From: JAPOKJ01 sp031421635
Lineage (GTDB): Bacteria > Pseudomonadota > Gammaproteobacteria > Burkholderiales > Burkholderiaceae_E
NCBI GenBank assembly: GCA_031421635.1
Contig: JANOPA010000079.1
Location: forward strand, 1-64,000
Length of the DNA: 64,000 bases
Reading direction: 5' to 3'
Below are positions 16,346-23,296 of the stretch, piece after piece (position 1 is the first letter of the stretch; every line of letters begins with the position of its first letter). Below the pieces are notes generated by a model, which was not told the origin of the DNA, searched no databases, and worked only from the letters and a program-made list of their open reading frames with translations. A program made the translations under genes and the position numbers.

Positions 16346-17316
16346 TACCAGTCTCCGGAGGCACCACCGCCTCCAAAACTTCCGCCACCACCGCCGAACC
16401 CGCCACCTGAATCACCGCCACCGCCCCAGCCACCACCACCACCACCGAACCCGCCAGGCAGGAAAACAGGGCCACCGCTGCGATAACTACGGCGCCCTTG
16501 AGGGACCAGGCCTCGACCTGCTCCTCCAAACAAAAGCAACACTAGAAACATGCCTATTGCAGCGATGATCGCGACCATGGCTGGCGCACCGAACATTGAC
16601 GAGACAAACCATGCCGCACCGCCCGCAGCAGTCGATCCTAAGAACCGCCCAAGGATTGACTTGAGAACAAATCCAAACACCAAGACGAAGATCAGTGGTG
16701 CAAACCAGCCGATGCTGTCTGACTCGCTGCCCGCCCCGGACGAAGGCGCTTGACCATGTTGCCACACCTCTGCAGGAGCGGGCAGGGCCTCACCTTGAAT
16801 GAGCTTGACGAGGTCTGAAACGCCAGCCCGCACGCCGCCAAAAAAATCGCCGGTCCGAAATTTGGACGCGATGCTATCTGTGATGATGCGCTTGGCGAGA
16901 GCATCCGGGATCGCGCCTTCCAAGCCATAACCAACCTCAATGCGGATCTTACGATCATCCTTAGCAACGAGAAGGAGTACGCCATCGTCGACTTTCACGA
17001 CCTTACCCTTGGCATTAGCGTCAGCCGCCTTGGCGCGCCCAATTTTCCAGGCTTCAGCCACCCGCAGCCCGTACTCGGCAACCGTTTCCGGCTGAGTAGA
17101 GGGAACCATCAAGACAACCAGCTGGCTGCCCTTTAGCTTTTCTAAAGCTTCGAGTTGGGTCGTCAGTTCGGACTTTTGTGCGGCGCTTAATGTGTTGGTG
17201 AGATCCACTACTCGCCCGCTCAAAGGCGGCACAGCCAACACTTGCTGGGCCTGCACAAAGGCGTGCCCGCAAATGCTCAGTATCAACACTAGTAGAGCAC
17301 GAACCAGCTTAGTCAA
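16345..17316 (-). CDS. YgcG-like TPM-domain membrane protein with Gly-rich tail
   Basis: Exported membrane protein of 323 aa. A signal peptide (about 1-23, ending AFVQAQ) is followed by a TPM domain (about 30-155: VVDLTNTLSAAQKSELTTQLEAL, GVLLLVAKDDRKIRIEVGYGLEGAIPD). Hydrophobic segments follow (about 200-270), then a C-terminal tail of Gly-Gly-Gly with scattered Trp and Ser, as in YgcG-type proteins. The tail ends GGASGDW. It lies between lemA and a second TPM gene and probably forms one operon with them. Confidence 0.9.
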   Translation of the reverse strand: MTKLVRALLVLILSICGHAFVQAQQVLAVPPLSGRVVDLTNTLSAAQKSELTTQLEALEKLKGSQLVVLMVPSTQPETVAEYGLRVAEAWKIGRAKAADANAKGKVVKVDDGVLLLVAKDDRKIRIEVGYGLEGAIPDALAKRIITDSIASKFRTGDFFGGVRAGVSDLVKLIQGEALPAPAEVWQHGQAPSSGAGSESDSIGWFAPLIFVLVFGFVLKSILGRFLGSTAAGGAAWFVSSMFGAPAMVAIIAAIGMFLVLLLFGGAGRGLVPQGRRSYRSGGPVFLPGGFGGGGGGWGGGGDSGGGFGGGGGSFGGGGASGDW

Positions 17317-17360
17317 ACGACTCCCCTTTAGTGTTCCGTACTACGCCCGATTCCCGTACA

Positions 17361-18002
17361 TTACTTCTTAGGTTCCGTCGGCTTATTGCCAAAATTCACC
17401 GTCGGCGCATTTTGAATCGCCTGCTCATTTTCGACTGTGAATTGCGGTTTTGCTTGATACCCAAACACCATCGCGGTTAAGTTGTTGGGGAATTGACGCA
17501 CGAGCACATTAAATTGCCCTACGGATTCGATATAGCGTTTTCTGGCCACACTAATACGATTTTCTGTACCTTCGAGCTGAGCCTGTAACTCTCGAAAATT
17601 TGCGTCGGACTTGAGTTGCGGATAATTTTCAGTAACCACTAAGAGACGGGACAAAGCGCCACCCATATCTTTTTGGGCAGCCTCAAATTTCTTAAGCGAT
17701 TCAGGATCAGAGGGATTCACTTGGATTTGGGTTGCCTTCGCGCGCGCCTCGACTACTTGGGTTAGGACATCTTTTTCCTGCTGAGCAAAACCTTTAACAG
17801 CTTCCACGAGATTAGGGATAAGGTCGGCCCGTCGTTTGTACTGATTTAGCACCTCGGCCCAAGATGATTTTGTGCCCTCATCAGCCACTTGAATTTGGTT
17901 GTAACCACAACCGGTCAGAAAAACAGACGAACCAGTCAGCATTACAAGTATCGTTTTTTGAAACATTGTGTGTAAGCGACTAGCAAAAGAAATTGACAAC
18001 AT
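17361..18002 (-). CDS. lemA: LemA family lipoprotein
   Basis: LemA-family protein, 213 aa, rich in long helices. The N-terminal signal ends in a lipobox (LTGCGYN), so it is probably a lipoprotein. Family blocks include VLNQYKRRADLIPNLVEAVKGFAQQEKDVLTQVVEARAKA, ENYPQLKSDANFRELQAQLEGTENRISVARKRYIESVGQFN and a C-terminal FGYQAKPQF. The ATG at 18002 was chosen because GAGGAGA lies about 5 bases upstream; an internal ATG at 17966 has no ribosome-binding site. It is the first gene of the LemA-TPM-TPM unit. LemA proteins are often paired with TPM-domain proteins, as here. Confidence 0.92.
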   Translation of the reverse strand: MLSISFASRLHTMFQKTILVMLTGSSVFLTGCGYNQIQVADEGTKSSWAEVLNQYKRRADLIPNLVEAVKGFAQQEKDVLTQVVEARAKATQIQVNPSDPESLKKFEAAQKDMGGALSRLLVVTENYPQLKSDANFRELQAQLEGTENRISVARKRYIESVGQFNVLVRQFPNNLTAMVFGYQAKPQFTVENEQAIQNAPTVNFGNKPTEPKK

Positions 18003-18030
18003 AGGATCTCCTCAAATCAGTTTAGACAAG

Positions 18031-18801
18031 ATGATAGCAAGCATACCCGAATTCAAGACCTCTAAAGTGTTGCGACTGTTTCACAGTGCGGCGGTAGGCA
18101 GTGCCTTACTTTGTAGTTTATCGAGTGAATCAGTGCAGGCTTTGGAGGCACGAATAAGTACGTCGAGATCGAGCTACGAAGGTCGCTTGCAATCAGTGAA
18201 GGCGGCGCAAATTGAGAGCTGGAATAGGTCGGCGTTCAAATCGTATGAAGAGAACCACCTGATCACTGCTTCGAGACTCTTTTTGAAAGCTGCCAAAGCT
18301 GGCGACATAAGCGCCCAATACAACTTGGCCAGCATGAAGATTCGCCAAGAAACAACCCTTATTTCACTGGTACAGGCATTGAGTTGGACGAGGCAAGCAG
18401 CGCAGCAAGGTTTAGCGCCCGCGCAATTTTCCTACGGCCTACTGCTTGAGTTGGGTCAATACCTCCAGCAAGATCTCAAGGCTTCAACAAGCTGGTTTGA
18501 AAAAGCGGCTGCTCAGGGGCACCAGGAAGCTGCTCTGGCACTCGCGACCGCCTGTTTTCTGGGTCGAGGACACCCCCTTGATTACGAAAAAGCTGCGCTC
18601 TGGTATGAGAAGGCGGCCGACGCTGGAGAGGTCGCAGCCCAGTACTCACTTGCCTCGATGTATTTGACAGGATTGGGAGTCAAGCTAAATCTTGAATCGG
18701 CTCTCCTTTGGTTTAGCGCTGCCGCCCGCCAAGGCGATGTAGTTGCTAAAGAACAGGCTCGCATCATCGCCGAGCGCTTGGCCACGGAGCCCCGGACATA
18801 A
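18031..18801 (+). CDS. Sel1-repeat (TPR-like) exported protein
   Basis: Protein of 256 aa with an N-terminal hydrophobic stretch that may be a signal peptide (LFHSAAVGSALLCSLSSESVQA). From about residue 70 to the end it consists of about four Sel1-like repeats, clearest in ASTSWFEKAAAQGHQEAALALATACFLG, AALWYEKAADAGEVAAQYSLASMYLTG and ALLWFSAAARQGD. Such solenoids mediate protein contacts. Start choice is uncertain: the frame extends back to 17968, inside the divergent lemA gene, and ATG 18031 avoids that overlap but lacks a clear ribosome-binding site. Confidence 0.75.
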   Translation: MIASIPEFKTSKVLRLFHSAAVGSALLCSLSSESVQALEARISTSRSSYEGRLQSVKAAQIESWNRSAFKSYEENHLITASRLFLKAAKAGDISAQYNLASMKIRQETTLISLVQALSWTRQAAQQGLAPAQFSYGLLLELGQYLQQDLKASTSWFEKAAAQGHQEAALALATACFLGRGHPLDYEKAALWYEKAADAGEVAAQYSLASMYLTGLGVKLNLESALLWFSAAARQGDVVAKEQARIIAERLATEPRT

Positions 18802-18869
18802 TGATTTTATGGGCAATATTTTGAAGGGGTAAAGTAGCGCTTATTCGTTTAAATCATAGAGTAGACACG

Positions 18870-19574
18870 ATGAGCGCCACACCCGATCAACCAGCCAACG
18901 CATCGCTGCTGCCCAGTGCCAGCGCCACCTTGCCAATAGCTGATTTGCGCCGTGACTACAAGATGGCAAGCTTGACCGAGGCTGAGGTCTCTAAAGACCC
19001 AATGACTCAATTTGAGCGGTGGTTCGAGGCTGCGCAGAAGGCAGCCTTGCTCGAACCCAATGCCATGACCTTGGCAACAGTCACGCCCGAGGGTAAGCCT
19101 TCGGCAAGGATCGTTCTACTTAAAGGTTTTGACGAAAGCGGATTTTGTTTTTATTCGAATTACAATAGCCGCAAAGGACTAGAACTCGCTGCCCAGCCCT
19201 ATGCTTGTCTAGTGTTTTTATGGCAAGAGCTTGAACGACAAGTCCGCATCGAGGGCCGAATTAGCAAGTTGAGTGCCGCAGAATCAGATCTCTATTTTCA
19301 ATCCAGGCCTTTAAGCAGTCGGTATGGAGCCCTCGCCTCGCCTCAAAGTCAAGTGCTCGCGGACCGACAAATATTGATTGACAAAGACGGCGCGCTTCGC
19401 GCTCAATATGGCGACAATCCGCCTCGCCCCGCTCATTGGGGTGGCTACCGAGTTACGCCAGAAACCATTGAGTTTTGGCAGGGCCGTCGATCACGCTTGC
19501 ATGATCGTCTTCGTTTCACGCGGCTGACCAATACTGGTTCGAATCATTGGCAAATTGAGCGCTTGGCTCCTTAA
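18870..19574 (+). CDS. pdxH: Pyridoxamine/pyridoxine 5'-phosphate oxidase
   Basis: FMN-dependent oxidase that makes pyridoxal 5'-phosphate from pyridoxine or pyridoxamine phosphate; 234 aa. Family blocks are PNAMTLATVTPEGKPSARIVLLKGFDESGF, FYSNYNSRKGLEL (FMN binding), QVRIEGRI, SRPLSSRYGALASPQSQVL and the C-terminal signature WGGYRVTPETIEFWQGRRSRLHDRL. The first 35 residues extend beyond the core and are low in conservation. It appears to be a single gene with a possible terminator overlapping its stop. Confidence 0.96.
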   Translation: MSATPDQPANASLLPSASATLPIADLRRDYKMASLTEAEVSKDPMTQFERWFEAAQKAALLEPNAMTLATVTPEGKPSARIVLLKGFDESGFCFYSNYNSRKGLELAAQPYACLVFLWQELERQVRIEGRISKLSAAESDLYFQSRPLSSRYGALASPQSQVLADRQILIDKDGALRAQYGDNPPRPAHWGGYRVTPETIEFWQGRRSRLHDRLRFTRLTNTGSNHWQIERLAP

Positions 19575-19595
19575 ATCTAGGAGCGCAGTTTTTTT
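19566..19595 (+). terminator. Possible terminator after pdxH
   Basis: GCTCCT and AGGAGC form a 6-bp stem with loop TAAATCT spanning the pdxH stop. A run of seven T follows only after a GCAG spacer, so termination here is uncertain. Confidence 0.4.
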
Positions 19596-19669
19596 GCACC
19601 CTATATAGATTTCAGCTCAACGAGGTCACGGGCAATGGCACCATCCAATCATTCACTAAAGTTGATGGA

Positions 19670-20248
19670 ATGACTTGTAAGCAACTCTACAGCTCTACCT
19701 ACCGGATGATCGCGCGTCTCGCACTAATCCTCCTCACGGTATGGGCTTCGTTGGCGAACTCTCAGCCAACCTTGGATCAAGCCAAAGACAGTGGCGTGTC
19801 CGGATTAAACTTTGAGCATAAGGATTCACCATCCCTTGGAAGGCTTGCACCAGCGCTTGACCCGGTCGTGCGACGCCAAGCCCTTTTGGGTCGTTGGTAT
19901 GGGGAAACAAAGACTGCCGAGGGGCAAAGCCTACGGTGGGTAACTCAACGAGAGGCCAACGGGACATACCGGACACAATATTTACTCAATAAAGCAGAGC
20001 CCGAAGAGAGCATCGAGATTGGTCAGTGGGGTATTTCAGGGTCAGTATTTTTCACAATCCAAAGAGTTTGGATACGTAACGGCGAAACCCAAAGGGTCGA
20101 TAGCAGCAATGTATATAGTTACGATGCCTACGACATTACCCAAATTGCGGAACAAAGTTTAGAGTATCGAAGTGCGGGATCAGGTAGACGCTTCACGGTA
20201 CGTCGGGTCGGAAACAGCTTCGAACTGGGCCGTTCCGGCGCGAAGTAA
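19670..20248 (+). CDS. Exported hypothetical protein
   Basis: Unrecognised protein of 192 aa. It starts with a likely signal peptide (hydrophobic RLALILLTVWASLANS). The second half has an alternating beta-strand pattern (LLGRWYGETKTAEGQSLRWVTQREANGTYRTQYLL) reminiscent of small lipocalin-like barrels, but no family motif is certain. ATG at 19670 has only a weak GATGGA before it; ATG at 19706 would give a more typical signal peptide (MIARLALILL). It lies alone between pdxH and a long AT-rich gap. Confidence 0.6.
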   Translation: MTCKQLYSSTYRMIARLALILLTVWASLANSQPTLDQAKDSGVSGLNFEHKDSPSLGRLAPALDPVVRRQALLGRWYGETKTAEGQSLRWVTQREANGTYRTQYLLNKAEPEESIEIGQWGISGSVFFTIQRVWIRNGETQRVDSSNVYSYDAYDITQIAEQSLEYRSAGSGRRFTVRRVGNSFELGRSGAK

Positions 20249-20537
20249 TTTGTAATATTATTTAATATTAATTTACATCGCGCTGTCGACTGACTTTACA
20301 TCGATGGGATTTACGTCAAATGAATAGGTAATTGCTAAGACGCCATTACAACAAATAGGGAGCTTGGCAATGCTTTTTTTTGTTTAATTTGACTTGAACA
20401 GTGCCTTCCGAAAAGGCGAGAATCGTTCAATCCGCATCAGCAGTCATTTGCGCGTTAATGTTGATATTCAACAGTCTAAATCACGATAAACAGGGGTATT
20501 TGATCGACTTTTGGATTATTTGTCGCTTCAATCACCT

Positions 20538-20552
20538 TTGTGAGAAATTTCG
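20538..20552 (+). promoter_or_regulatory. Candidate sigma-54 activator binding site (UAS)
   Basis: TTGTGAGAAATTTCG differs by one base from the reverse complement of 14494-14508. It is centred about 163 bases before the predicted start from the sigma-54 promoter at 20682, a distance typical of enhancer-binding-protein sites. Confidence 0.55.
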
Positions 20553-20681
20553 GGGAACGGAAAATTTGCTGCATATTGCGACATATTGAGCAAAATTGCC
20601 TTGTTTTAGCGCTTCGAATGGGTGGTCATCAGGAGCGAAATACCGCGGCTTGAAATTTGCGAATCATTCACAAGGGATGAC

Positions 20682-20697
20682 TGGCACAAAAAGTGCT
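20682..20697 (+). promoter_or_regulatory. Sigma-54 (-24/-12) promoter of the OmpA-like operon
   Basis: TGGCACAAAAAGTGCT has GG (20683-20684) and GC (20695-20696) 10 bases apart and fits the TGGCAC half perfectly, with GTGCT instead of TTGCT. A transcript start near 20708 leaves a leader of about 54 bases before ATG 20762 and rules out the upstream GTG at 20693 as start codon. Confidence 0.7.
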
Positions 20698-20761
20698 TGA
20701 TTATCGTTTCACTTTCATTGATTGCACCACTTTGCTGACTTACAACAAACCACAGGGTTTT

Positions 20762-21514
20762 ATGGACTCCGAGATCGTCGATAAAAGTCTACTCAAGACC
20801 CGCAAATTTGCTTGGGTGGCGATTCTGCTCGGAGTCATCGGCATCGGTACGATTCTGGTTAACGCTGCATTTAATTATTCGCTCATCAGTGCAAGAAGCG
20901 CGATAAGTTCAATGAACCCCTCGACTACAGGAAAGGTGGTTGACGGCACGACGAAAGCTGCGAGTCTAGGTGCTGGGGCAGAGGCCATGGTCAGCGGCAA
21001 AGTTGGCCCTTCTAAAGAATCCAACGTGTCTACAGGCGCTAGCGATACACAGCGCACTGCCGCGAGCACAGGGCCAGAGGCTAAAGGCAACGGTCTACAG
21101 GACGTCTTAGGCGCCCGGGCTTTGCCCGGGGTACCGGAATCACCGGGCAGTTTTGAGAAAATGGTCAACGATATGTTGTTGGCAAAACCTGCAGAGTTTC
21201 GGCCAGGCAGTCCAATTCTCTCTTGGAACGGCAAGACAAACTTAGATCAAATTATTCCCATTCTAAAAGCGAAGCCCGATTGGCGTTTCGAAATTGGAGG
21301 TCACATCCCACCGAGTGACACCCCGGATGCAGACCGGGTTGTCACTGAGCGCAGGGCCGAGGCCGTCGCTGGTTATCTCGGCTCCGAAGGAATCTCCAAC
21401 ATTCGAATGTCTGTTCGAGGCTATGGCGCCAGTAAACCGATTGCGGATAACGCTACAGAGATTGGTCGATTAAAAAATCAAAGAATTGAAATTAGAATCT
21501 TAAGTACACAGTAG
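20762..21514 (+). CDS. Membrane-anchored OmpA-like (peptidoglycan-binding) protein
   Basis: Protein of 250 aa: a short cytoplasmic start, a transmembrane helix (about 16-38, AWVAILLGVIGIGTILVNAAF), a low-complexity Ser/Gly/Ala linker (about 45-125), and a C-terminal OmpA-like domain (about 150-250: DWRFEIGGHIPPSDTPDADRVV, ERRAEAVAGYLGSEGI, RGYGASKPIADNATEIGRLKNQRIEIRIL). The conserved NxxLSxxRA block of classical OmpA is only loosely matched (VVTERRAEAV). It probably bridges the inner membrane and the wall. ATG at 20762 was chosen because the upstream GTG lies inside the sigma-54 promoter and AGGG precedes this ATG. It forms an operon with the coiled-coil gene 10 bases downstream. Confidence 0.8.
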   Translation: MDSEIVDKSLLKTRKFAWVAILLGVIGIGTILVNAAFNYSLISARSAISSMNPSTTGKVVDGTTKAASLGAGAEAMVSGKVGPSKESNVSTGASDTQRTAASTGPEAKGNGLQDVLGARALPGVPESPGSFEKMVNDMLLAKPAEFRPGSPILSWNGKTNLDQIIPILKAKPDWRFEIGGHIPPSDTPDADRVVTERRAEAVAGYLGSEGISNIRMSVRGYGASKPIADNATEIGRLKNQRIEIRILSTQ

Positions 21515-21524
21515 GGAGCAGGAA

Positions 21525-21944
21525 ATGTTTTCAAATATTATTGCAGTATTGATTGCGGCGGTTTGTGGGAGCCTGTTTGGATGGGGCCTACATTCACTCA
21601 GAGCGACCAAGGAGCGGGCCAGCCAGTTGAAAAGCTGGCAAGCAAACGCCGCGGCCGCTGAAGCCAGAAGTCTTCGAGAAATTGCCCATCTTCGGGAAGA
21701 ACTCGAGAACGTTCACACTAGAACCGTCGCAAACTTTGGCGCCGATAGTGTAGAGGCCGAACATTCCAATGAGCTTCGTCAATTGATCACGGCCCTTGAG
21801 GACCGCCTCGCCGAGCAAGCCCACCAAAATGAGGACTTGCATTCGAAGCTCGGGGAGCGAGAGCGCGATCTCAAAGGCGTACGCACAACTTTAGAACAGG
21901 TTCATAAACTAAACCTGCGCTTACGTCAGCAAAGAGCGGCTTAG
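21525..21944 (+). CDS. Membrane-anchored coiled-coil protein
   Basis: Unrecognised protein of 139 aa. One N-terminal transmembrane helix (about 4-24, IIAVLIAAVCGSLFGWGLHS) is followed by an almost continuous helical, charged region with heptad-like Leu spacing (LREIAHLREELENVHT; LEDRLAEQAHQNEDLHSKLGERERDL), typical of a coiled coil. GGGAGCAGGAA gives a good ribosome-binding site. It is the second gene of the sigma-54-controlled pair, so it probably works with the OmpA-like protein at the envelope; that is inference. Confidence 0.72.
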   Translation: MFSNIIAVLIAAVCGSLFGWGLHSLRATKERASQLKSWQANAAAAEARSLREIAHLREELENVHTRTVANFGADSVEAEHSNELRQLITALEDRLAEQAHQNEDLHSKLGERERDLKGVRTTLEQVHKLNLRLRQQRAA

Positions 21945-21971
21945 GAGACTGGGCGGCAGAAGGCGGGCGAG
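21943..21971 (+). repeat. Dispersed short repeat, copy 1
   Basis: Contains CTGGGCGGCAGAAGG (21949-21963) followed by CGGGCGAG. The same 15 bases occur on the minus strand at 51043-51057, preceded by a near-identical TAGGA and followed, after a 13-base insert, by the same CGGGCGAG. Both copies directly follow gene ends. Confidence 0.6.
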
Positions 21972-21986
21972 CCTCCCAGGATAGCA

Positions 21987-22034
21987 CCGATTAAGCGTAT
22001 CACCGGCTAAGCGTATCGCCGATTAAGCGTATCG
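21987..22034. repeat. Three tandem 16-bp repeats at the 3' end of a MaoC gene
   Basis: Units at 21987-22002, 22003-22018 and 22019-22034 share the core TAAGCGTATC, with two or three differences per pair. The third unit contains the stop codon of the minus-strand MaoC gene (ends 22023), so the other two look like downstream copies of its last codons. Confidence 0.8.
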
Positions 22035-22478
22035 CCGAGAAATCGACTCGGCGATACAGACGGGCTTTTCCGAGCCCTTTCGCTCAATGGTCACTTCCCA
22101 ACTCATCTGGGCACCATTGTTCGCAATATCCTCAATACTAAGCAGTTTGAAACGCGCTCGAAGTTCGCTGTCGACAGGTACGGGCGAGGTAAACCGTACT
22201 TTATTCAAACCATAGTTCACCCCCATTTTCACATCCTGCATCTTGATGGCCTGCGCCATAAAAATCGGGATCATCGACAGGGTTAGGAAGCCATGCGCAA
22301 TGGTCGTTCCAAAGGGTCCCTTGGCGGATCGCTCGGCATCCAGATGAATCCATTGATGATCCCCGGTCGCATCCGCGAACAGATTGATTCGTTTCTGATC
22401 GACGCTGACCCACTCACTGACGGCGATCTCTTGCCCGAGGAGAGGCCTTAGCTCGGCAAGGTTTTTAAATTCACGCAT
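22023..22478 (-). CDS. MaoC-like (R)-specific enoyl-CoA hydratase/dehydratase
   Basis: Hot-dog-fold hydratase of 151 aa, probably acting on enoyl-CoA thioesters. The hydratase motif is visible as FADATGDHQWIHLDAERSAKGPFGTTIAHGFLTLSMIP, including the catalytic Asp and His (D-x4-H). A second block is GVNYGLNKVRFTSPVPVDSELRARF. ATG at 22478 is preceded by CAGGATC, a reasonable ribosome-binding site; the TTG 17 codons upstream is less likely. A close paralogue is at 53268-53735. Its 3' end is tandemly repeated downstream. Confidence 0.88.
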   Translation of the reverse strand: MREFKNLAELRPLLGQEIAVSEWVSVDQKRINLFADATGDHQWIHLDAERSAKGPFGTTIAHGFLTLSMIPIFMAQAIKMQDVKMGVNYGLNKVRFTSPVPVDSELRARFKLLSIEDIANNGAQMSWEVTIERKGSEKPVCIAESISRRYA

Positions 22479-22579
22479 TGAAGATCCTGATATTTTGATT
22501 TCTACTATTTTTCGGTGCGCTCGAACCAAATTGGTTTCAACCTAATTTTTTAGCCTGAGGGAAGGCCGCGCCCAGCCTT

Positions 22580-23230
22580 CTAGTGCTTGGTACCAAAAAT
22601 CCGATCACCTGCATCACCCAGGCCAGGTACGATGTAGGCGTTCTCATTCAAATGAGTATCCAACGCTGCAGTGTAGACCGCGACTTTCGGATGCTGCAAA
22701 TGAAACGCCTGCACTCCTTCGGGCGCCGCAACCAAGGAAAGAAAGCGAATGTTCTCGGCGATCACACCTCGATCAAGAAGCACTTGAACCGCGTAGGCTG
22801 CCGAGAAACCAGTCGCTAACATGGGGTCGCAAATGATGAACATGCGGCCTTCGATTTCGGGTAAGCGCACATAGTATTCAACCGGTCTCTTGTCCTCGCC
22901 TCTGTATAGACCAATATGTCCTTGGCGCGCAGAGGGAATCAACTCCATGATGCCTTCGGCCATGCCGAGTCCGGCCCGCAACACGGGCACTACGGCAACT
23001 TTCTTGCCGCCAATGACCGGGGCGTCCATGGTAGTAAGAGGCGTTTCGATGCGCTTGGTGCTCATCGGAAGATCGCGGGTCAGCTCATAGCCCATCAACA
23101 AGGTTAGCTCTTTGAGCAATTGCCTAAAAGTCTTCGTGGACGTCTCAATGTCACGCATATAGCTCAGCTTGTGCTGAACCAAGGGGTGGTCCACGATAAA
23201 CAAGTTCGGAAAACGCGGGTCTTGTCGCAT
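22580..23230 (-). CDS. upp: Uracil phosphoribosyltransferase
   Basis: Converts uracil and PRPP to UMP in pyrimidine salvage; 216 aa. Family blocks are HPLVQHKLSYMRD near the N-terminus, VPVLRAGLGMAEG, the PRPP loop CDPMLATGFSAAYAV, and the C-terminal uracil-binding GLGDAGDRIFGTK. The PRPP loop usually reads DPMLATGGSA, so one Gly is replaced by Phe here, an unusual change at a conserved place. The gene lies just downstream of a cytosine-deaminase-like amidohydrolase on the same strand (66 bases apart), which fits a cytosine to uracil to UMP route. Confidence 0.95.
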   Translation of the reverse strand: MRQDPRFPNLFIVDHPLVQHKLSYMRDIETSTKTFRQLLKELTLLMGYELTRDLPMSTKRIETPLTTMDAPVIGGKKVAVVPVLRAGLGMAEGIMELIPSARQGHIGLYRGEDKRPVEYYVRLPEIEGRMFIICDPMLATGFSAAYAVQVLLDRGVIAENIRFLSLVAAPEGVQAFHLQHPKVAVYTAALDTHLNENAYIVPGLGDAGDRIFGTKH

Positions 23231-23296
23231 GCTTAGTGCTCCGGCTTAATAAGGTTCAGATCATCAGGCTCAAATTCATCAATTTTTAAACAACGA

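Larger units (their letters stand above)
20249..20761. other. 512-base gap, AT-rich, holding a sigma-54 regulatory region
   Basis: This gap is richer in A and T than its surroundings. Besides the candidate activator site (20538-20552) and sigma-54 promoter (20682-20697), it holds a small hairpin at 20402-20417 and two CATATTG copies 10 bases apart near 20570-20587. A 62-codon GTG frame at 20401-20589 has no homology that I recognise and no convincing start, so I do not call it. Confidence 0.6.

Noticed and set aside
16349..16470. Simple CCACCG-type repeat as a separate element
   Set aside because: It is the coding sequence of the Gly-rich tail usual in YgcG-like TPM proteins.
20401..20589. 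62-codon plus-strand frame with GTG start in the long gap
   Set aside because: No family resemblance, no ribosome-binding site, composition like the non-coding surroundings; it also lies over the candidate activator site.
21987..22034. Possible CRISPR-like array
   Set aside because: Units are directly adjacent 16-mers without spacers; this is a plain tandem repeat.
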